DNA of 64,000 bases from Chachezhania sediminis (GCF_009765275.1 NZ_VOPH01000003.1:1-64000), one strand, 5' to 3'. Positions 1 through 9,197 are shown, numbered from the stretch's first letter. Translations and numbers: made by a program. Notes: a model not told the origin generated them from the letters alone.

Positions 1-108
1 CGTGGCCCGCACGGCGCAAACGACGAATTTCTCCTCGCCGCAACCGCTCAGAACCTCCGCAAACTGGCCAAGGTCCTTCCTGCACCGCAGCAATCCCGGA
101 ACGCCTGA
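1..108 (+). CDS. Transposase C-terminal fragment (IS1182/IS5-like), cut by window edge
   Basis: Frame 1 is open from the first base and encodes 35 residues ending at the TGA at 106-108. The motif LLAATAQNLRKLAK matches the C-terminal tail of DDE transposases of the IS1182/IS5 group, which usually end in a block like TATAQNLRKLA. The start and catalytic domain lie outside the window, so intactness cannot be judged. It places an insertion sequence directly beside the low-GC gene that follows. Family assignment rests on a short motif and is tentative. Confidence 0.6.
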   Translation, partial: RGPHGANDEFLLAATAQNLRKLAKVLPAPQQSRNA

Positions 109-185
109 CAGGAAAGGCGCTCGCGCGCCTTTCAGTGATCGATATTCTGCGCAGCGAACGAGTGTTTTTCCACAGAATCGGCGGA
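1..185 (+). mobile_element. Right end of an insertion sequence
   Basis: Includes the transposase tail and about 75 bp of downstream DNA. A GC-rich hairpin-like stretch (GGCGCTCGCGCGCC) follows the stop, then a segment around 160-182 containing TTTTTCCACAGAATCGG that resembles the outer end of IS1182-type elements. The exact terminal inverted repeat cannot be fixed because the left end is not in the window. Confidence 0.35.
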
Positions 186-457
186 TTCCGGAAGTTCGCC
201 GCGGTCTGCACGGATGGCCGCTGTGCGCAACTCAAACTACCTGACCAGACGACGATTGAACCATGACGAGGAGTACACACCAGGCAGCGCTACTATGGAG
301 CCCCAAAGGGTGGGCATTGAGAAACTGCGGCAGCCAGACATACTCCAAAAGCAGGAGCGAGAGGCCGAAACCAAGCAGAGAGGAAATACTCCTCTTGACA
401 AGACGGGAACAAACGCTCTGCGTATATGCTACAAGAACAACCGACTGTGAGCTCACA

Positions 458-3400
458 TTGTCACATATTCACCTACTTCACCTGTCTGATCTTCACTACT
501 CCGGAACAGCGGAGGATGATCGCCGGATCGAGAAACTGTTGGTGGATGTGAATGAAACGCTTGCCAAGACACCTGCGTACATCTGCTTCAGTGGTGACCT
601 TACATTCAGCGGTAGCCTAGATCAGTTTCAGCGCCTATCCGAAAAACTTCTTTTGAAACTAAATGGCTACAGCGGCCTGCTTATGTGTCCAGGCAACCAC
701 GATGTTGATCGAACTAAAACGAGCGAAGCCTTAGTTGATCGGGCGAAAAGGAAATCTGAGGACAAGATTTCATTTCCTGACCTCATATCACCCTTTCCGG
801 ATGAATGCCCTTTGGACAACTACTTCTTAACGCAAGAAGCGCTAAGCGACTTCTCCACCAACTGTTATTATACGTCTGCGTTCAATGGCGTGGACTTCTC
901 AATTCTTTCTTTGAACACCACTTGGTCATCATTCAGCCGCGAGCGCGGACACTCAGACCGAGGCAATCTTTCAATAAACCAAAGATCACTGGACTTGCAA
1001 CTAGCGGCGCTCCCTAGCGATAGGTTGAGCATTATGATGATGCACCACCCTTTGTCATGGCTGGATCAAGAATCAAAAAGATACTTGAACGACGCGATCC
1101 TAAAAAAAATTGACTTCGTTCTATCTGGGCATGAACACGATCCAACCTCGTCCTCTGTGCAAGCCTCGCAAGGAAGCTGTATATTCATCGAAGCCACCGC
1201 GGCAATGGCCAATTGGAGCTTCGGATTAAATGGATATAGCCTCGTCTCCATAGATAGAGATAGTAGAGCCGTTCGAATTCAGCACCGAACGTATTCCCCG
1301 CCCCGAGATACCTTCCTCGATGGGAACGATATCGCCGATGGCGGCGTGTACTATCCGCGAAGCAGCGACAGAGATTACTGGGTGCAAGAGAAGTCAACAA
1401 ACATTAACTCCCTTCTAGAGTCTATTTCTGAAAAGATAGACAGCACCGCAATTCAAGCTACAATGTCTACAGCGTATTCTGCGCGAATTGACACTGGCTC
1501 CAATCCTGTGATCGCAAACTTCTCGCGCGTAGCCTTTAAAGAGGGAGCCCGAGAAGCGGGCCCCAAAACAGCAATAATGAGCTGTCTGGATAGAATTGAA
1601 ACCACAGCATTTTTTGTGGGACCAAAAGACTCGGGACTAACCACGTCATCGCAAATTGCATTCCAGCACATCGCCAAGAATATCCACAAGTATCGAGCTA
1701 TTCCAATCTACATGAACATCGAAGATCTGTCGAGCATCAACAAGGCAACTTTGCTCAGGGAGGTCCAACGAGGATTCGTTAGCCGACTCACGAGAACTGA
1801 GGCTAAGTGTGTCGCGGAATCGGGATCGGCATTCTTCCTATTCGACAGCGTTTCGATACACGACGTGTCTACGATTTCCGCTATTCGCCAAACACTTTCA
1901 GATCATTTTAGTCACTGCCGCGCAGCCATTTTCTGCACTTTGGATCGAAGAACAAGCTTCCAGGACGGCGCCGGGCGAGTCCAGCTTGATCCGAACGAAG
2001 ATACAATATTTGAGATATGCCAATTGTCGGCAGGAGAAATTAAGGATCTGATCGACAGGAAGTCTCCAAAAGAAGAAGAGACCACAAAAGAAAATCTGTT
2101 GAACAACGCCATCATAAGTTTCAAGGCGATGGACGAGCCTATCTACGCCACGACAGCGTCCATACTAATTGACACTTTGAAGCAATTGCCGAACTACAAG
2201 CCAATTAATCGCGTCCGCCTTCTGGATAGATACATTGAATGCCTGCTAGGAAGGTACACGCTCGATGATATTGCCGTTGGCGAATTCAACTCCTCAGATA
2301 AATCAAATTTACTTTCATTTATTGCTGGCCAAATGGTCGTACGGGAAAAGACCGAGTTGTCGTTGATCGAGATGAATGAGGTGATCGGCGGATACACAGA
2401 GGAAATGCTTCTAGAAGTACCGGATGATATTCTGGACGAGTGCTTTGAAAAGGGGATCCTTCTATCCATCGGAGATCGGATAACATTTCGCGCAAATGCG
2501 ATGTTTAGCTACTTCGTCGCGAAGGAAATGGTTAGAAACCATGATCTTTTTGAAAAGATAACAAGTGGCGACTGTTTCTTCTCCCACAACAATGAGATCG
2601 TTTACTTCGGAGAGCTTGAAGGCGTGGATAACTCCAGCCTCCTTGATGCAACGGAGCAATATGTAAGAGAACTCGGTGAGGTAATAGTCAGGCAATACTC
2701 TGAAAATGGTATCGACTTCGCGTTGGAGTGGCAGAAAATGGTGTCTCCAACAGAGGATGACGCCCCGCTCCTAGAAAGCAAGATTGACGAGATTGCCAAG
2801 CAGGTACCGAGTGAGGCGGATAAAGATATTTCGCGATCTTCGGACCTGCATTCTTCCCCGCGCTCCCGGGGCGTCCATGCCAGGAGTACCATAAAAGAAA
2901 TTGAAGCTAGGTGGCTCATCTCTATTAGGGTGTATCTGCAACTACTGAGAAACTCGTCGAATGTTGCTGGGCCAGATAAGGTGAGACACTTGCGTTGCGC
3001 GTTGTCTGCGCTAGAATTATTCGCTCAGAGCTTGGCCGTCAAACGAGAGAAGATTTCAACTAACTTAGCCTACTCAGAAGGAGGTATCCTTTATATCAAC
3101 CCATTGGCGGGGCATGATGTCGAGAAATCTAAAAGAGATTTTAGGATCAATTCCAATGCCTCGGTTGCGACGATGGCGTCCGATTTGATGGGGACACAGC
3201 AGCTTGGGTTGGCTCTATCACGGGTTTCTGACAGCAAAAATGAGTTTCACAATTACATAATCAGAAGTCTCTTGATGGACATCCCCTCTCGAGACAATTG
3301 CAATTTTGTCGTGATGTCAATTGCCAACTCTGAAGTGCCAACCTTGCAAATAGCCAGCCTTTCGGCGCTGAAAGAAAAGTACGTGAGCTATAGGACCAGC

Positions 3401-3559
3401 GATTCAGAGAGAAAGCATCAAAAATTGATCATTGATGGTCTAAACAAGGAAAGAAACATCCGCAGGCAACTCAACGTTGATCAAATTGACAAAAGGCTAG
3501 CTTTGGAAAAGCTCCGCAATCCTCGGGCATTTAAGGACAGTGAGCGTAGTGATTCTTAG
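458..3559 (+). CDS. Metallophosphoesterase fused to a STAND-like NTPase region; candidate defence protein
   Basis: The frame is open from ATG 263, but the conserved part begins at codon 66. TTG 458 is taken as the start because it precedes the first phosphoesterase motif by a few residues, as is usual in this family; the start is uncertain. All calcineurin-like phosphoesterase motifs are visible (numbered from 263): SDLH at 75-78, GD at 111-112, GNHD at 144-147, HH at 261-262, GHEH at 289-292. From about residue 420 follows a region resembling STAND/NACHT ATPases: a degenerate P-loop-like GPKDSGLTT (453-461) without the Walker A lysine, a Walker B-like AFFLFD (523-528), then a helical C-terminus. 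Codon use and base composition are markedly more AT-rich than the chromosome, and an IS end lies upstream, both signs of transfer. A nucleotide- or nucleic acid-cleaving effector joined to a sensor is inferred. The phosphoesterase call is firm; the STAND call is moderate. Confidence 0.75.
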   Translation: MSHIHLLHLSDLHYSGTAEDDRRIEKLLVDVNETLAKTPAYICFSGDLTFSGSLDQFQRLSEKLLLKLNGYSGLLMCPGNHDVDRTKTSEALVDRAKRKSEDKISFPDLISPFPDECPLDNYFLTQEALSDFSTNCYYTSAFNGVDFSILSLNTTWSSFSRERGHSDRGNLSINQRSLDLQLAALPSDRLSIMMMHHPLSWLDQESKRYLNDAILKKIDFVLSGHEHDPTSSSVQASQGSCIFIEATAAMANWSFGLNGYSLVSIDRDSRAVRIQHRTYSPPRDTFLDGNDIADGGVYYPRSSDRDYWVQEKSTNINSLLESISEKIDSTAIQATMSTAYSARIDTGSNPVIANFSRVAFKEGAREAGPKTAIMSCLDRIETTAFFVGPKDSGLTTSSQIAFQHIAKNIHKYRAIPIYMNIEDLSSINKATLLREVQRGFVSRLTRTEAKCVAESGSAFFLFDSVSIHDVSTISAIRQTLSDHFSHCRAAIFCTLDRRTSFQDGAGRVQLDPNEDTIFEICQLSAGEIKDLIDRKSPKEEETTKENLLNNAIISFKAMDEPIYATTASILIDTLKQLPNYKPINRVRLLDRYIECLLGRYTLDDIAVGEFNSSDKSNLLSFIAGQMVVREKTELSLIEMNEVIGGYTEEMLLEVPDDILDECFEKGILLSIGDRITFRANAMFSYFVAKEMVRNHDLFEKITSGDCFFSHNNEIVYFGELEGVDNSSLLDATEQYVRELGEVIVRQYSENGIDFALEWQKMVSPTEDDAPLLESKIDEIAKQVPSEADKDISRSSDLHSSPRSRGVHARSTIKEIEARWLISIRVYLQLLRNSSNVAGPDKVRHLRCALSALELFAQSLAVKREKISTNLAYSEGGILYINPLAGHDVEKSKRDFRINSNASVATMASDLMGTQQLGLALSRVSDSKNEFHNYIIRSLLMDIPSRDNCNFVVMSIANSEVPTLQIASLSALKEKYVSYRTSDSERKHQKLIIDGLNKERNIRRQLNVDQIDKRLALEKLRNPRAFKDSERSDS

Positions 3560-4411
3560 GATCTGGATCAAATTGTTTGTCGAGGCAGCGACTATTCGAA
3601 TCACCCAGATCTCTCATCGTTCTAGGTGCATCGCAACCTCCAAGACCTAAAGGTCGCAACGGCCAAACCTAACTAGGTCTGCTAATGCCCTTCGATTTTG
3701 TCGGATCAATATCCTTGCCGAGACTGGCAGTTGCTAGTTTATGCCTTTTTAGACCTGGGTGAACCACCGGCTTTACATGGCGTCTCTTCTTCAGCGGATG
3801 TCTGGACCCAGGGTCGGTTTTGAGTATTCGAAATTGAGTTCGCATCTTGATCTCACCTTCGCTTCCATCAAGAGTGTCAGGTACTAGTAAAGTAACGATT
3901 AACGGCGGTGAAAGTTCCAACACAGGATGAGAGTTGTCGGCCAACAGTGCTGCGAACTGGCCGGCATCATCTGTTCGCGGCTCCTCACCACTGAAGGTCC
4001 GAGCGTCAGTCTTGGCGTAGCAGATCTATGACAGTGTCTTCGCTCAGGACTGTACTCTGTGATGCGTCAGATTAAATTCATCTGCACGTCTAATTCGTCA
4101 GTCTATCATGTCTTAGTGACTTCGAGAGTCAAAGATCTGTGTTATCCTGCGAGATTTCTGATGCTATGAATGTCAACTTACTTGTGAAGTAGTGTACCGT
4201 TTGCATTCACATCTGCCTCAAATTTCGACGCTGTGACGGGACCGTTTGTGTACTGCACCATCGCCTAATGGCTGCTTTTAGCTGGAACCGGTCATGTCCA
4301 AGGGCAGCTTGAATGTCCGGTCAGGGCCGTGAGTGTCAGGTAGCGGGAGGCCGGAGGGACCATGCAGTTTGTCTACTTCAGCAGTTTCGCCACGGCATCT
4401 AGAGATGGCGG
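3560..4411. other. Gene-poor low-GC stretch
   Basis: About 850 bp with no convincing intact gene, intermediate in base composition between the low-GC gene before it and the chromosome after it. It probably holds decayed sequence from the same accessory patch. A minus-strand reading frame at 3669-4019 is the only stretch that looks protein-like. Confidence 0.5.
3669..3944 (-). pseudogene. Possible remnant of a small unrecognised gene
   Basis: Minus-strand frame with a TTG start at 3944. The same frame stays open upstream to about 4019, where a TAG stops it, without a good start codon or ribosome binding site. The upstream extension reads like ordinary protein (acidic, then a basic tail), so this may be the 3' part of a gene that lost its beginning. 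No family recognised. It could equally be chance. Confidence 0.2.
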
Positions 4412-4951
4412 TCAATTTGCCAGTTGCGCACAGACAAAGTTGGCGCGTGTTGCAATGTCGGCGCGCGGCAGCTCCGTGATTTGGTATCCGAGGGCGGTGT
4501 AGGTCTCGCGCATGACGGCGCAGGTCGCTTCGGCTTCAGCGCGGGTCTGCTTGCGTTCGGTGTCCTGTGTGAAGATCTCGTTCCAGAACGGCGCTAGAAA
4601 GACGCGGGCGTTGTAGCTCGCTGCCTTGGCCGCTGCGGCGATGTGGGGCGGCACAGGGAGGCCGCAAAGGGTCAGGTAGCCCATTATGTCGGGGATGCCG
4701 CGGTCGAAGATCACGGGGCCTGGGAGCGCCTGTGCGGCGCTGTAGGCGCGCAGGTCATGTTCCAGCATCCGCTCGGCATAGGTCATGCGGTCCGCCCAGG
4801 GGAGGGCGTCTCCGCCGCTCTGCGTCTCCTCGCGAATGATCGCGCGGCCGGATTCGGGGATCGTGTGAAAGCCGCGGTGGGCAAGCTCGGTGATCAGGCT
4901 GGTCTTGCCCGCACCGGGGCCGCCCGTCACGACCAAGAAATGGTCGCTCAT
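4412..4951 (-). CDS. AAA_28/NadR-like P-loop ATPase
   Basis: 179 residues from ATG 4951, chosen over an upstream in-frame start because GAGGGTG lies about 6 bases before it and because the family starts just before the P-loop. Walker A is GGPGAGKTS near residue 10, and a DRG motif near residue 82 fits the AAA_28 / NadR-kinase-like family. These small kinase-fold ATPases phosphorylate small substrates or act in stress responses; the substrate here is unknown. It stands alone between the low-GC patch and tRNA-Ala, transcribed toward the patch, and has normal chromosomal composition. Confidence 0.75.
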   Translation of the reverse strand: MSDHFLVVTGGPGAGKTSLITELAHRGFHTIPESGRAIIREETQSGGDALPWADRMTYAERMLEHDLRAYSAAQALPGPVIFDRGIPDIMGYLTLCGLPVPPHIAAAAKAASYNARVFLAPFWNEIFTQDTERKQTRAEAEATCAVMRETYTALGYQITELPRADIATRANFVCAQLAN

Positions 4952-5119
4952 GGGCCACCCTCGGTTTTGGCAGGGGAAGGGCTGCGACCGGATCAACACG
5001 CCATCGGCGCGGATCGAGGCAGCACGGATTTTTGTAGGGAAAACAACATCCGTCTGCGCGGCAGAGGCAAATCCTCTGACGAGAAAGGCAGAACTATCTG
5101 GTGCTTTTCAATGAAACGG

Positions 5120-5195
<76 letters not shown>

Positions 5196-5437
5196 GAACC
5201 GTAGAGGGTGATCTATGGAAACGGCCGGGGGAGTTCAAGCGGAAAAATGGACCGGCGTGCGGGTTCTTTGGCGATGCGCCGGCGGCCGGGTTTCGTGCTG
5301 CCCGGGGCGGACCTGCCGGTCATTGCAGGCATGGCCGCACGCACCGCAGGGCGACGCACAGTGCGGTACAGCGCCCGTGGCGGGCCCGTCGGCGTTCGGA
5401 GGGAAAGGGGGGGAGCAAGGGGACCGCCGCGGCCCAT

Positions 5438-5460
5438 GGCCGGCCGTCTGGCGGCCGGCC
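5438..5460. repeat. Perfect 9-bp inverted repeat hairpin
   Basis: GGCCGGCCG at 5438-5446 pairs perfectly with CGGCCGGCC at 5452-5460 around a 5-base loop. It lies in the 335-bp gap between tRNA-Ala and the TIGR02300 gene. There is no T-run, so it is not a classical intrinsic terminator. Confidence 0.6.
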
Positions 5461-5478
5461 GGGGCGCCCGGTGGTCAG

Positions 5479-5522
5479 GGTCCGGGCCAGGAGGCGCGAC
5501 GTCGCGTCCCCTGGCCCGGACC
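5479..5522. repeat. Long near-perfect palindrome after the TIGR02300 gene
   Basis: A 44-bp palindrome: GGTCCGGGCCAGG at 5479-5491 is the exact reverse complement of 5510-5522, and the inner loop is itself largely self-complementary around GACGTC. It starts 9 bases beyond the stop of the TIGR02300 gene on that gene's strand, so a role as a terminator-like or transcript-stabilising hairpin is likely, although no U-tail follows. Confidence 0.65.
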
Positions 5523-5530
5523 GGTGACGA

Positions 5531-5854
5531 TCAGTCGTCGTCGTCTCCGCCGACATCGGCGATTTCGTCAAGCGAGACGTTGTCGTCCGAATCGTCGTCG
5601 TCCAGGACGTCGTCGCCCAGATCGACATCGATATCGTCATCGTCATCGATGGTCTGGTCGTCTTCCATCTGGCTGGCCTTGGCGCGCAGGGTTGCCGCGT
5701 CCTCGTTGTCGGCGGCGATCATGCGGGTCTTGTCTGCGTCGATTTCCACGACTTCGCCCGTATAGGGGCTGACGACCGGGTTGCGGTTCAGGTCATAGAA
5801 GCGGCGACCGGTGGTCGGGCAGACGCGTTTGACACCCCATTCTTCCTTGGGCAT
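5531..5854 (-). CDS. TIGR02300 family protein (FYDLN acid domain)
   Basis: 107 residues from ATG 5854, with GAGAGGA a few bases upstream. The N-terminus carries the conserved block CPTTGRRFYDLN (Cys near residue 12) and a second conserved stretch PYTGEVV. The C-terminal third is almost entirely Asp with some Ser and Val. This layout (small zinc-ribbon-like head, very acidic tail) defines the alphaproteobacterial TIGR02300 family, whose function is not established. The acidic tail could mimic nucleic acid or bind a basic partner, which is inference. A strong palindrome follows the stop. Confidence 0.9.
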   Translation of the reverse strand: MPKEEWGVKRVCPTTGRRFYDLNRNPVVSPYTGEVVEIDADKTRMIAADNEDAATLRAKASQMEDDQTIDDDDDIDVDLGDDVLDDDDSDDNVSLDEIADVGGDDDD

Positions 5855-5963
5855 GTGGTTCCTCTCGAGATATGGCTGGGCGCTATCGACGATTCCGGGC
5901 TCCTGCCATATGACATCAGAACTGTCAAAGCCTTTGGGCCCCGAATGGAGCGCGACCCCCAGA

Positions 5964-6653
5964 ATGGCCGACCATCGCCTGGCCGGATCCCCGCCGGTGC
6001 CGCTGACGCTAAGGCGTTCGGCGCGCGCCCGACGAATCATCCTGCGCGTCTCGCGGCTGGATGGGCGGGTGACCCTGACACTGCCCCGCGGCGTCAGCGA
6101 GGCCGAAGCGCTGGACTTTGCCCGGGCCAAGGCGGACTGGATCAGGGACCATCTGGCGCAGCGCGGTTCGGACGTGGTGGTGGATGCCGGCGCACGGGTG
6201 CCCGTCGATGGGGTGATGCGCCTTGTGGTGCCGGTTCCGGGCCGCCGTGTGGTGCTGCACGACGACCGGGTCGAGGTGCCGGCCGATGCGCCGGGCGCGC
6301 GGCTGAAGTCCTGGCTGAAGACGCTGGCCCGCGAACGGCTGGCCGAGGCGTCGGACCATTATTCCGATGCGCTGGGTCGGCGCTACACGCGCATCACGCT
6401 CAGGGACACGCGGTCGCGCTGGGGGTCCTGTTCGTCCCATGGCGGGCTGATGTTTTCCTGGCGGCTGGTGATGGCGCCGCCGCATATCCTGGACTATGTC
6501 GCGGCCCATGAAGTCGCCCACCTGGCCGAGATGAACCACTCGTCCGCCTTCTGGGCCAATGTCGAGGATATCTATGGCCCTTACGATTCGGCCCGGGGCT
6601 GGCTTCGGACCAAGGGCAACGATCTGCACAGGTATCGCTTCGATGCGGAATGA
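5964..6653 (+). CDS. YgjP-like metallopeptidase (DUF45)
   Basis: 229 residues from ATG 5964; ATG 5910 in the same frame is an alternative, and neither has a strong ribosome binding site. The C-terminal half contains the conserved WGSCSS block and the zinc site HEVAHLAEMNHS, a HExxH-type motif with a third ligand in the following NHS segment. This is the SprT/WLM-related DUF45 (YgjP) family of predicted zinc metalloproteases; bacterial substrates are unknown. The stop overlaps the start of the GntR gene, so the two are probably cotranscribed. Confidence 0.85.
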   Translation: MADHRLAGSPPVPLTLRRSARARRIILRVSRLDGRVTLTLPRGVSEAEALDFARAKADWIRDHLAQRGSDVVVDAGARVPVDGVMRLVVPVPGRRVVLHDDRVEVPADAPGARLKSWLKTLARERLAEASDHYSDALGRRYTRITLRDTRSRWGSCSSHGGLMFSWRLVMAPPHILDYVAAHEVAHLAEMNHSSAFWANVEDIYGPYDSARGWLRTKGNDLHRYRFDAE

Positions 6654-7362
6654 CGACCGGGGCGCCAAGGGCCTGCCCCTTCCGGAACGCGCCGTTCCCC
6701 GCCCGGCAGAACCGGTGCAGCCGCCGCGTTCCGCCGATACGGCGACGGTGGCCCATGACCGTGTCTATCGCAGCCTGCGCACCAGGATCATGCATGGCGA
6801 GCTGGAGCCGGGCGCTGCGCTGACGCTGCGGGGGATCGGCAAGGAATACGGCGTATCCATGACCCCGGCGCGAGAGGCCGTACGGCGGTTGAACGCCGAA
6901 GGCGCACTGACCCTGTCGAGTTCGGGCCGGATCTCGACGCCAGAGCTGGGCAACGACCGGATCGAGGAACTGGCGGCCCTGCGCGCGCTGATCGAGGTCG
7001 AGCTGGCCAGCCGGGCGTTGCCGCGGGCGCATATCGCGCTGATCGACCGGATGGCGACGATCAACAATGCCATTGGCGAGGCGGTCGCGAACCGCGATCC
7101 GGTGGCCTATCTGCGGTCGAACATGGAATTCCACCGCGCGCTCTACCTGCGCGCGCAGGCGCCGGCGATGCTGGCCATGGCGGAAACCGTGTGGCTGCAA
7201 CTCGGGCCGACGATGCGCGCGCTTTACGGCAAACTGGGCCGGACCGAACCGCCGATCTTCCACCGCACGATTCTGGCCGCGCTGCGGGCCGGGGACGAAC
7301 CGGGCCTGCGGCTGGCGGTCCGGTCGGACGTGACCCAGGGCTTGCGGATGCTGGCGGGGTAA
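6643..7362 (+). CDS. GntR family regulator, FadR/FCD subfamily
   Basis: 239 residues from ATG 6643, which overlaps the end of the preceding gene by 11 bases. An N-terminal winged helix (about residues 35-105) includes the typical sequence YGVSMTPAREAVRRL. It is followed by an all-helical FCD ligand-binding domain with the metal-site pattern FHRAL and a later histidine in FHRTI. Such regulators respond to small organic acids. The effector and target genes are not evident. The 30-residue Pro/Arg-rich leader before the HTH is unusual but not rare. Confidence 0.88.
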   Translation: MRNDDRGAKGLPLPERAVPRPAEPVQPPRSADTATVAHDRVYRSLRTRIMHGELEPGAALTLRGIGKEYGVSMTPAREAVRRLNAEGALTLSSSGRISTPELGNDRIEELAALRALIEVELASRALPRAHIALIDRMATINNAIGEAVANRDPVAYLRSNMEFHRALYLRAQAPAMLAMAETVWLQLGPTMRALYGKLGRTEPPIFHRTILAALRAGDEPGLRLAVRSDVTQGLRMLAG

Positions 7363-7486
7363 GGGGACGGGCGCAGGGCTTCAAGCGCCCAGCGGTCCTC
7401 TGCTTCGGCGGGAGATCTGCCGGGAAAGCACGAAGGTTATCGGTCGCCCGGGCCGGTCGTATCCGGGCCATCCGGCCCGGATGCAG

Positions 7487-8449
7487 TCAGGCGGTCAGGC
7501 GCTGGTTGCCCATGGTCAGGTATTTCTTGCGCCGTTCGGCCACTAGGGCCGGTCCGTCCAGCGCCATCAGAGGCTCCAGCATCGCTTCCAGCGCCTTGCC
7601 GACGGATGCGATGGCTGCCGGTGCGTCACGGTGCGCGCCGCCGCGGGGTTCGGCCACGATGCGGTCGATCACGCCCAGCTTCATCAGGTCCTGCGCGGTC
7701 AGGCGCAGCGCCTCGGCCGCTTCGCGCATCTTCTCGGCATCCTTCCACAGGATCGAGGCACAGCCCTCCGGGCTGATGACCGAATAGACGGAGTGTTCCA
7801 GCATCGCGACCTTGTTTGCGGTGGCGAATGCGACGGCGCCGCCGGACCCGCCTTCGCCCACGACCACGCTGACCAGGGGTACCGGGATCCGCAGGCAGGT
7901 TTCGGTCGACCGCGCGATGGCTTCGGACTGGCCGCGTTCTTCGGCGCCTTTGCCGGGATAGGCGCCGGGCGTGTCGACGATGGTGATCACCGGCAGACCG
8001 AAGCGGCCGGCCATCTCCATCAGGCGGATCGCCTTGCGATAGCCTTCGGGCCGCGCCATGCCGAAATTGCGTTCGATGCGCGACTTGGTGTCGTTGCCCT
8101 TTTCGTGCCCGATCACCATGACCGGCTGATCGTTGAAACGGGCAAGGCCCCCCATCACCGCCATGTCGTCGGCAAAGTTCCGGTCGCCGGCCAGCGGCGT
8201 GAATTCCTGGAACAGCGCGTCGATGTAATCGCGGCAATGCGGGCGTTCGGGATGGCGCGCCACCTGGCATTTCCGCCAGGGCGTCAGGTTCTTGTAAAGA
8301 TCGTCCAGCAGCGTCGCGGCCTTGGTGTCCAGCGCCGCGGCCTCGTCGCCCACGTCCATCTCGGCACTGTTGCGGGCCAGGGCACGCAGTTCCTCTGCCT
8401 TGCCTTCGATTTCGGCCAGCGGTTTCTCGAAATCCAGGTACTGGGTCAT
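7487..8449 (-). CDS. accA: Acetyl-CoA carboxylase carboxyltransferase subunit alpha
   Basis: 320 residues, the usual length for AccA. It transfers the carboxyl group from carboxybiotin (on AccB) to acetyl-CoA, giving malonyl-CoA for fatty acid synthesis, in complex with AccD in the cytoplasm. Diagnostic segments are [19 protein letters not shown], the GEGGSGGA oxyanion-hole loop, and [14 protein letters not shown]. As usual in proteobacteria it is not next to accD. It is convergent with the GntR gene and stands alone on its strand. Confidence 0.97.
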   Translation of the reverse strand: MTQYLDFEKPLAEIEGKAEELRALARNSAEMDVGDEAAALDTKAATLLDDLYKNLTPWRKCQVARHPERPHCRDYIDALFQEFTPLAGDRNFADDMAVMGGLARFNDQPVMVIGHEKGNDTKSRIERNFGMARPEGYRKAIRLMEMAGRFGLPVITIVDTPGAYPGKGAEERGQSEAIARSTETCLRIPVPLVSVVVGEGGSGGAVAFATANKVAMLEHSVYSVISPEGCASILWKDAEKMREAAEALRLTAQDLMKLGVIDRIVAEPRGGAHRDAPAAIASVGKALEAMLEPLMALDGPALVAERRKKYLTMGNQRLTA

Positions 8450-8564
8450 CAGGGCTCTCGCTTGCGGTTCGCCACCGTATATGGCGGGCGGGCGGGCGGA
8501 TGCAACTGGGCCGGACGTGGGCCGTCACATCCCGCCTGCCCGCGAACGCGATTCCAGCGCGGGG

Positions 8565-9161
8565 TCAGTGCGGCCAGATCACGGGGTAAAGCGACAGGAC
8601 CAGAAGCCCGGCCATGGTCCAGTTGAAGATCGCCAGTCGCGCGGGGCTGGTCAGGACGCGCGCCATCTGCTGGCCCAGCATCGCCCAGCTGGTGACGGAC
8701 GGCAGGTTCACCGCCCCGAAGACCAGGGCCACGATGGCCACGGCCAGAAGGCTGCGGTCGGGCGCGTAGGCTGTGATCGCGGTCAAGGCCATGGCCCAGG
8801 CCTTGGGGTTCACCCACTGAAAGGCCGCGGCTTGCAGGAAGGTCATCGGGCGGCCACCGGCCTCGGCCCCCTTGGCCGGTCCGGCATGGGCGATCTTCCA
8901 AGCCAGCCACAGAAGATAGACGACGCTGCCGCCCTTCAGCGCCAGGTAGCTGAAGGGCACAAGGTCGAAGACCTGCACCAGTCCGGCCCCGACCAGGGAT
9001 ACCATGAAGACGAAGCCCAGGCAGACGCCCAGCATGTGCGGCACCGTCCGGCGCAGGCCGAAATTCGCGCCCGAGGCCATCAGCATCAGGTTGTTCGGGC
9101 CCGGCGTGATCGAAGACACGAAGGCGAAGACGACAAGGGCAACAAGCAGATCGGGCGTCAT
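8565..9161 (-). CDS. LysE/RhtB family amino acid exporter
   Basis: 198 residues from ATG 9161. The N-terminal signature SITPGPNNLMLM and about six hydrophobic segments identify the LysE/RhtB family of inner-membrane exporters for amino acids or related metabolites. It is divergently transcribed from an Lrp/AsnC regulator with a very short gap, the classic arrangement for an exporter controlled by its neighbour. The substrate cannot be told from sequence. Confidence 0.9.
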   Translation of the reverse strand: MTPDLLVALVVFAFVSSITPGPNNLMLMASGANFGLRRTVPHMLGVCLGFVFMVSLVGAGLVQVFDLVPFSYLALKGGSVVYLLWLAWKIAHAGPAKGAEAGGRPMTFLQAAAFQWVNPKAWAMALTAITAYAPDRSLLAVAIVALVFGAVNLPSVTSWAMLGQQMARVLTSPARLAIFNWTMAGLLVLSLYPVIWPH

Positions 9162-9197
9162 GAGGGGCGACCTTGAAGAGGGTGCAGAGAGCAAAGC

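Noticed and set aside
263-457. Upstream extension of the metallophosphoesterase gene (65 codons)
   Set aside because: The extension lacks family features and the phosphoesterase motif starts only at codon 72. TTG 458 fits better, though the start is not proven.
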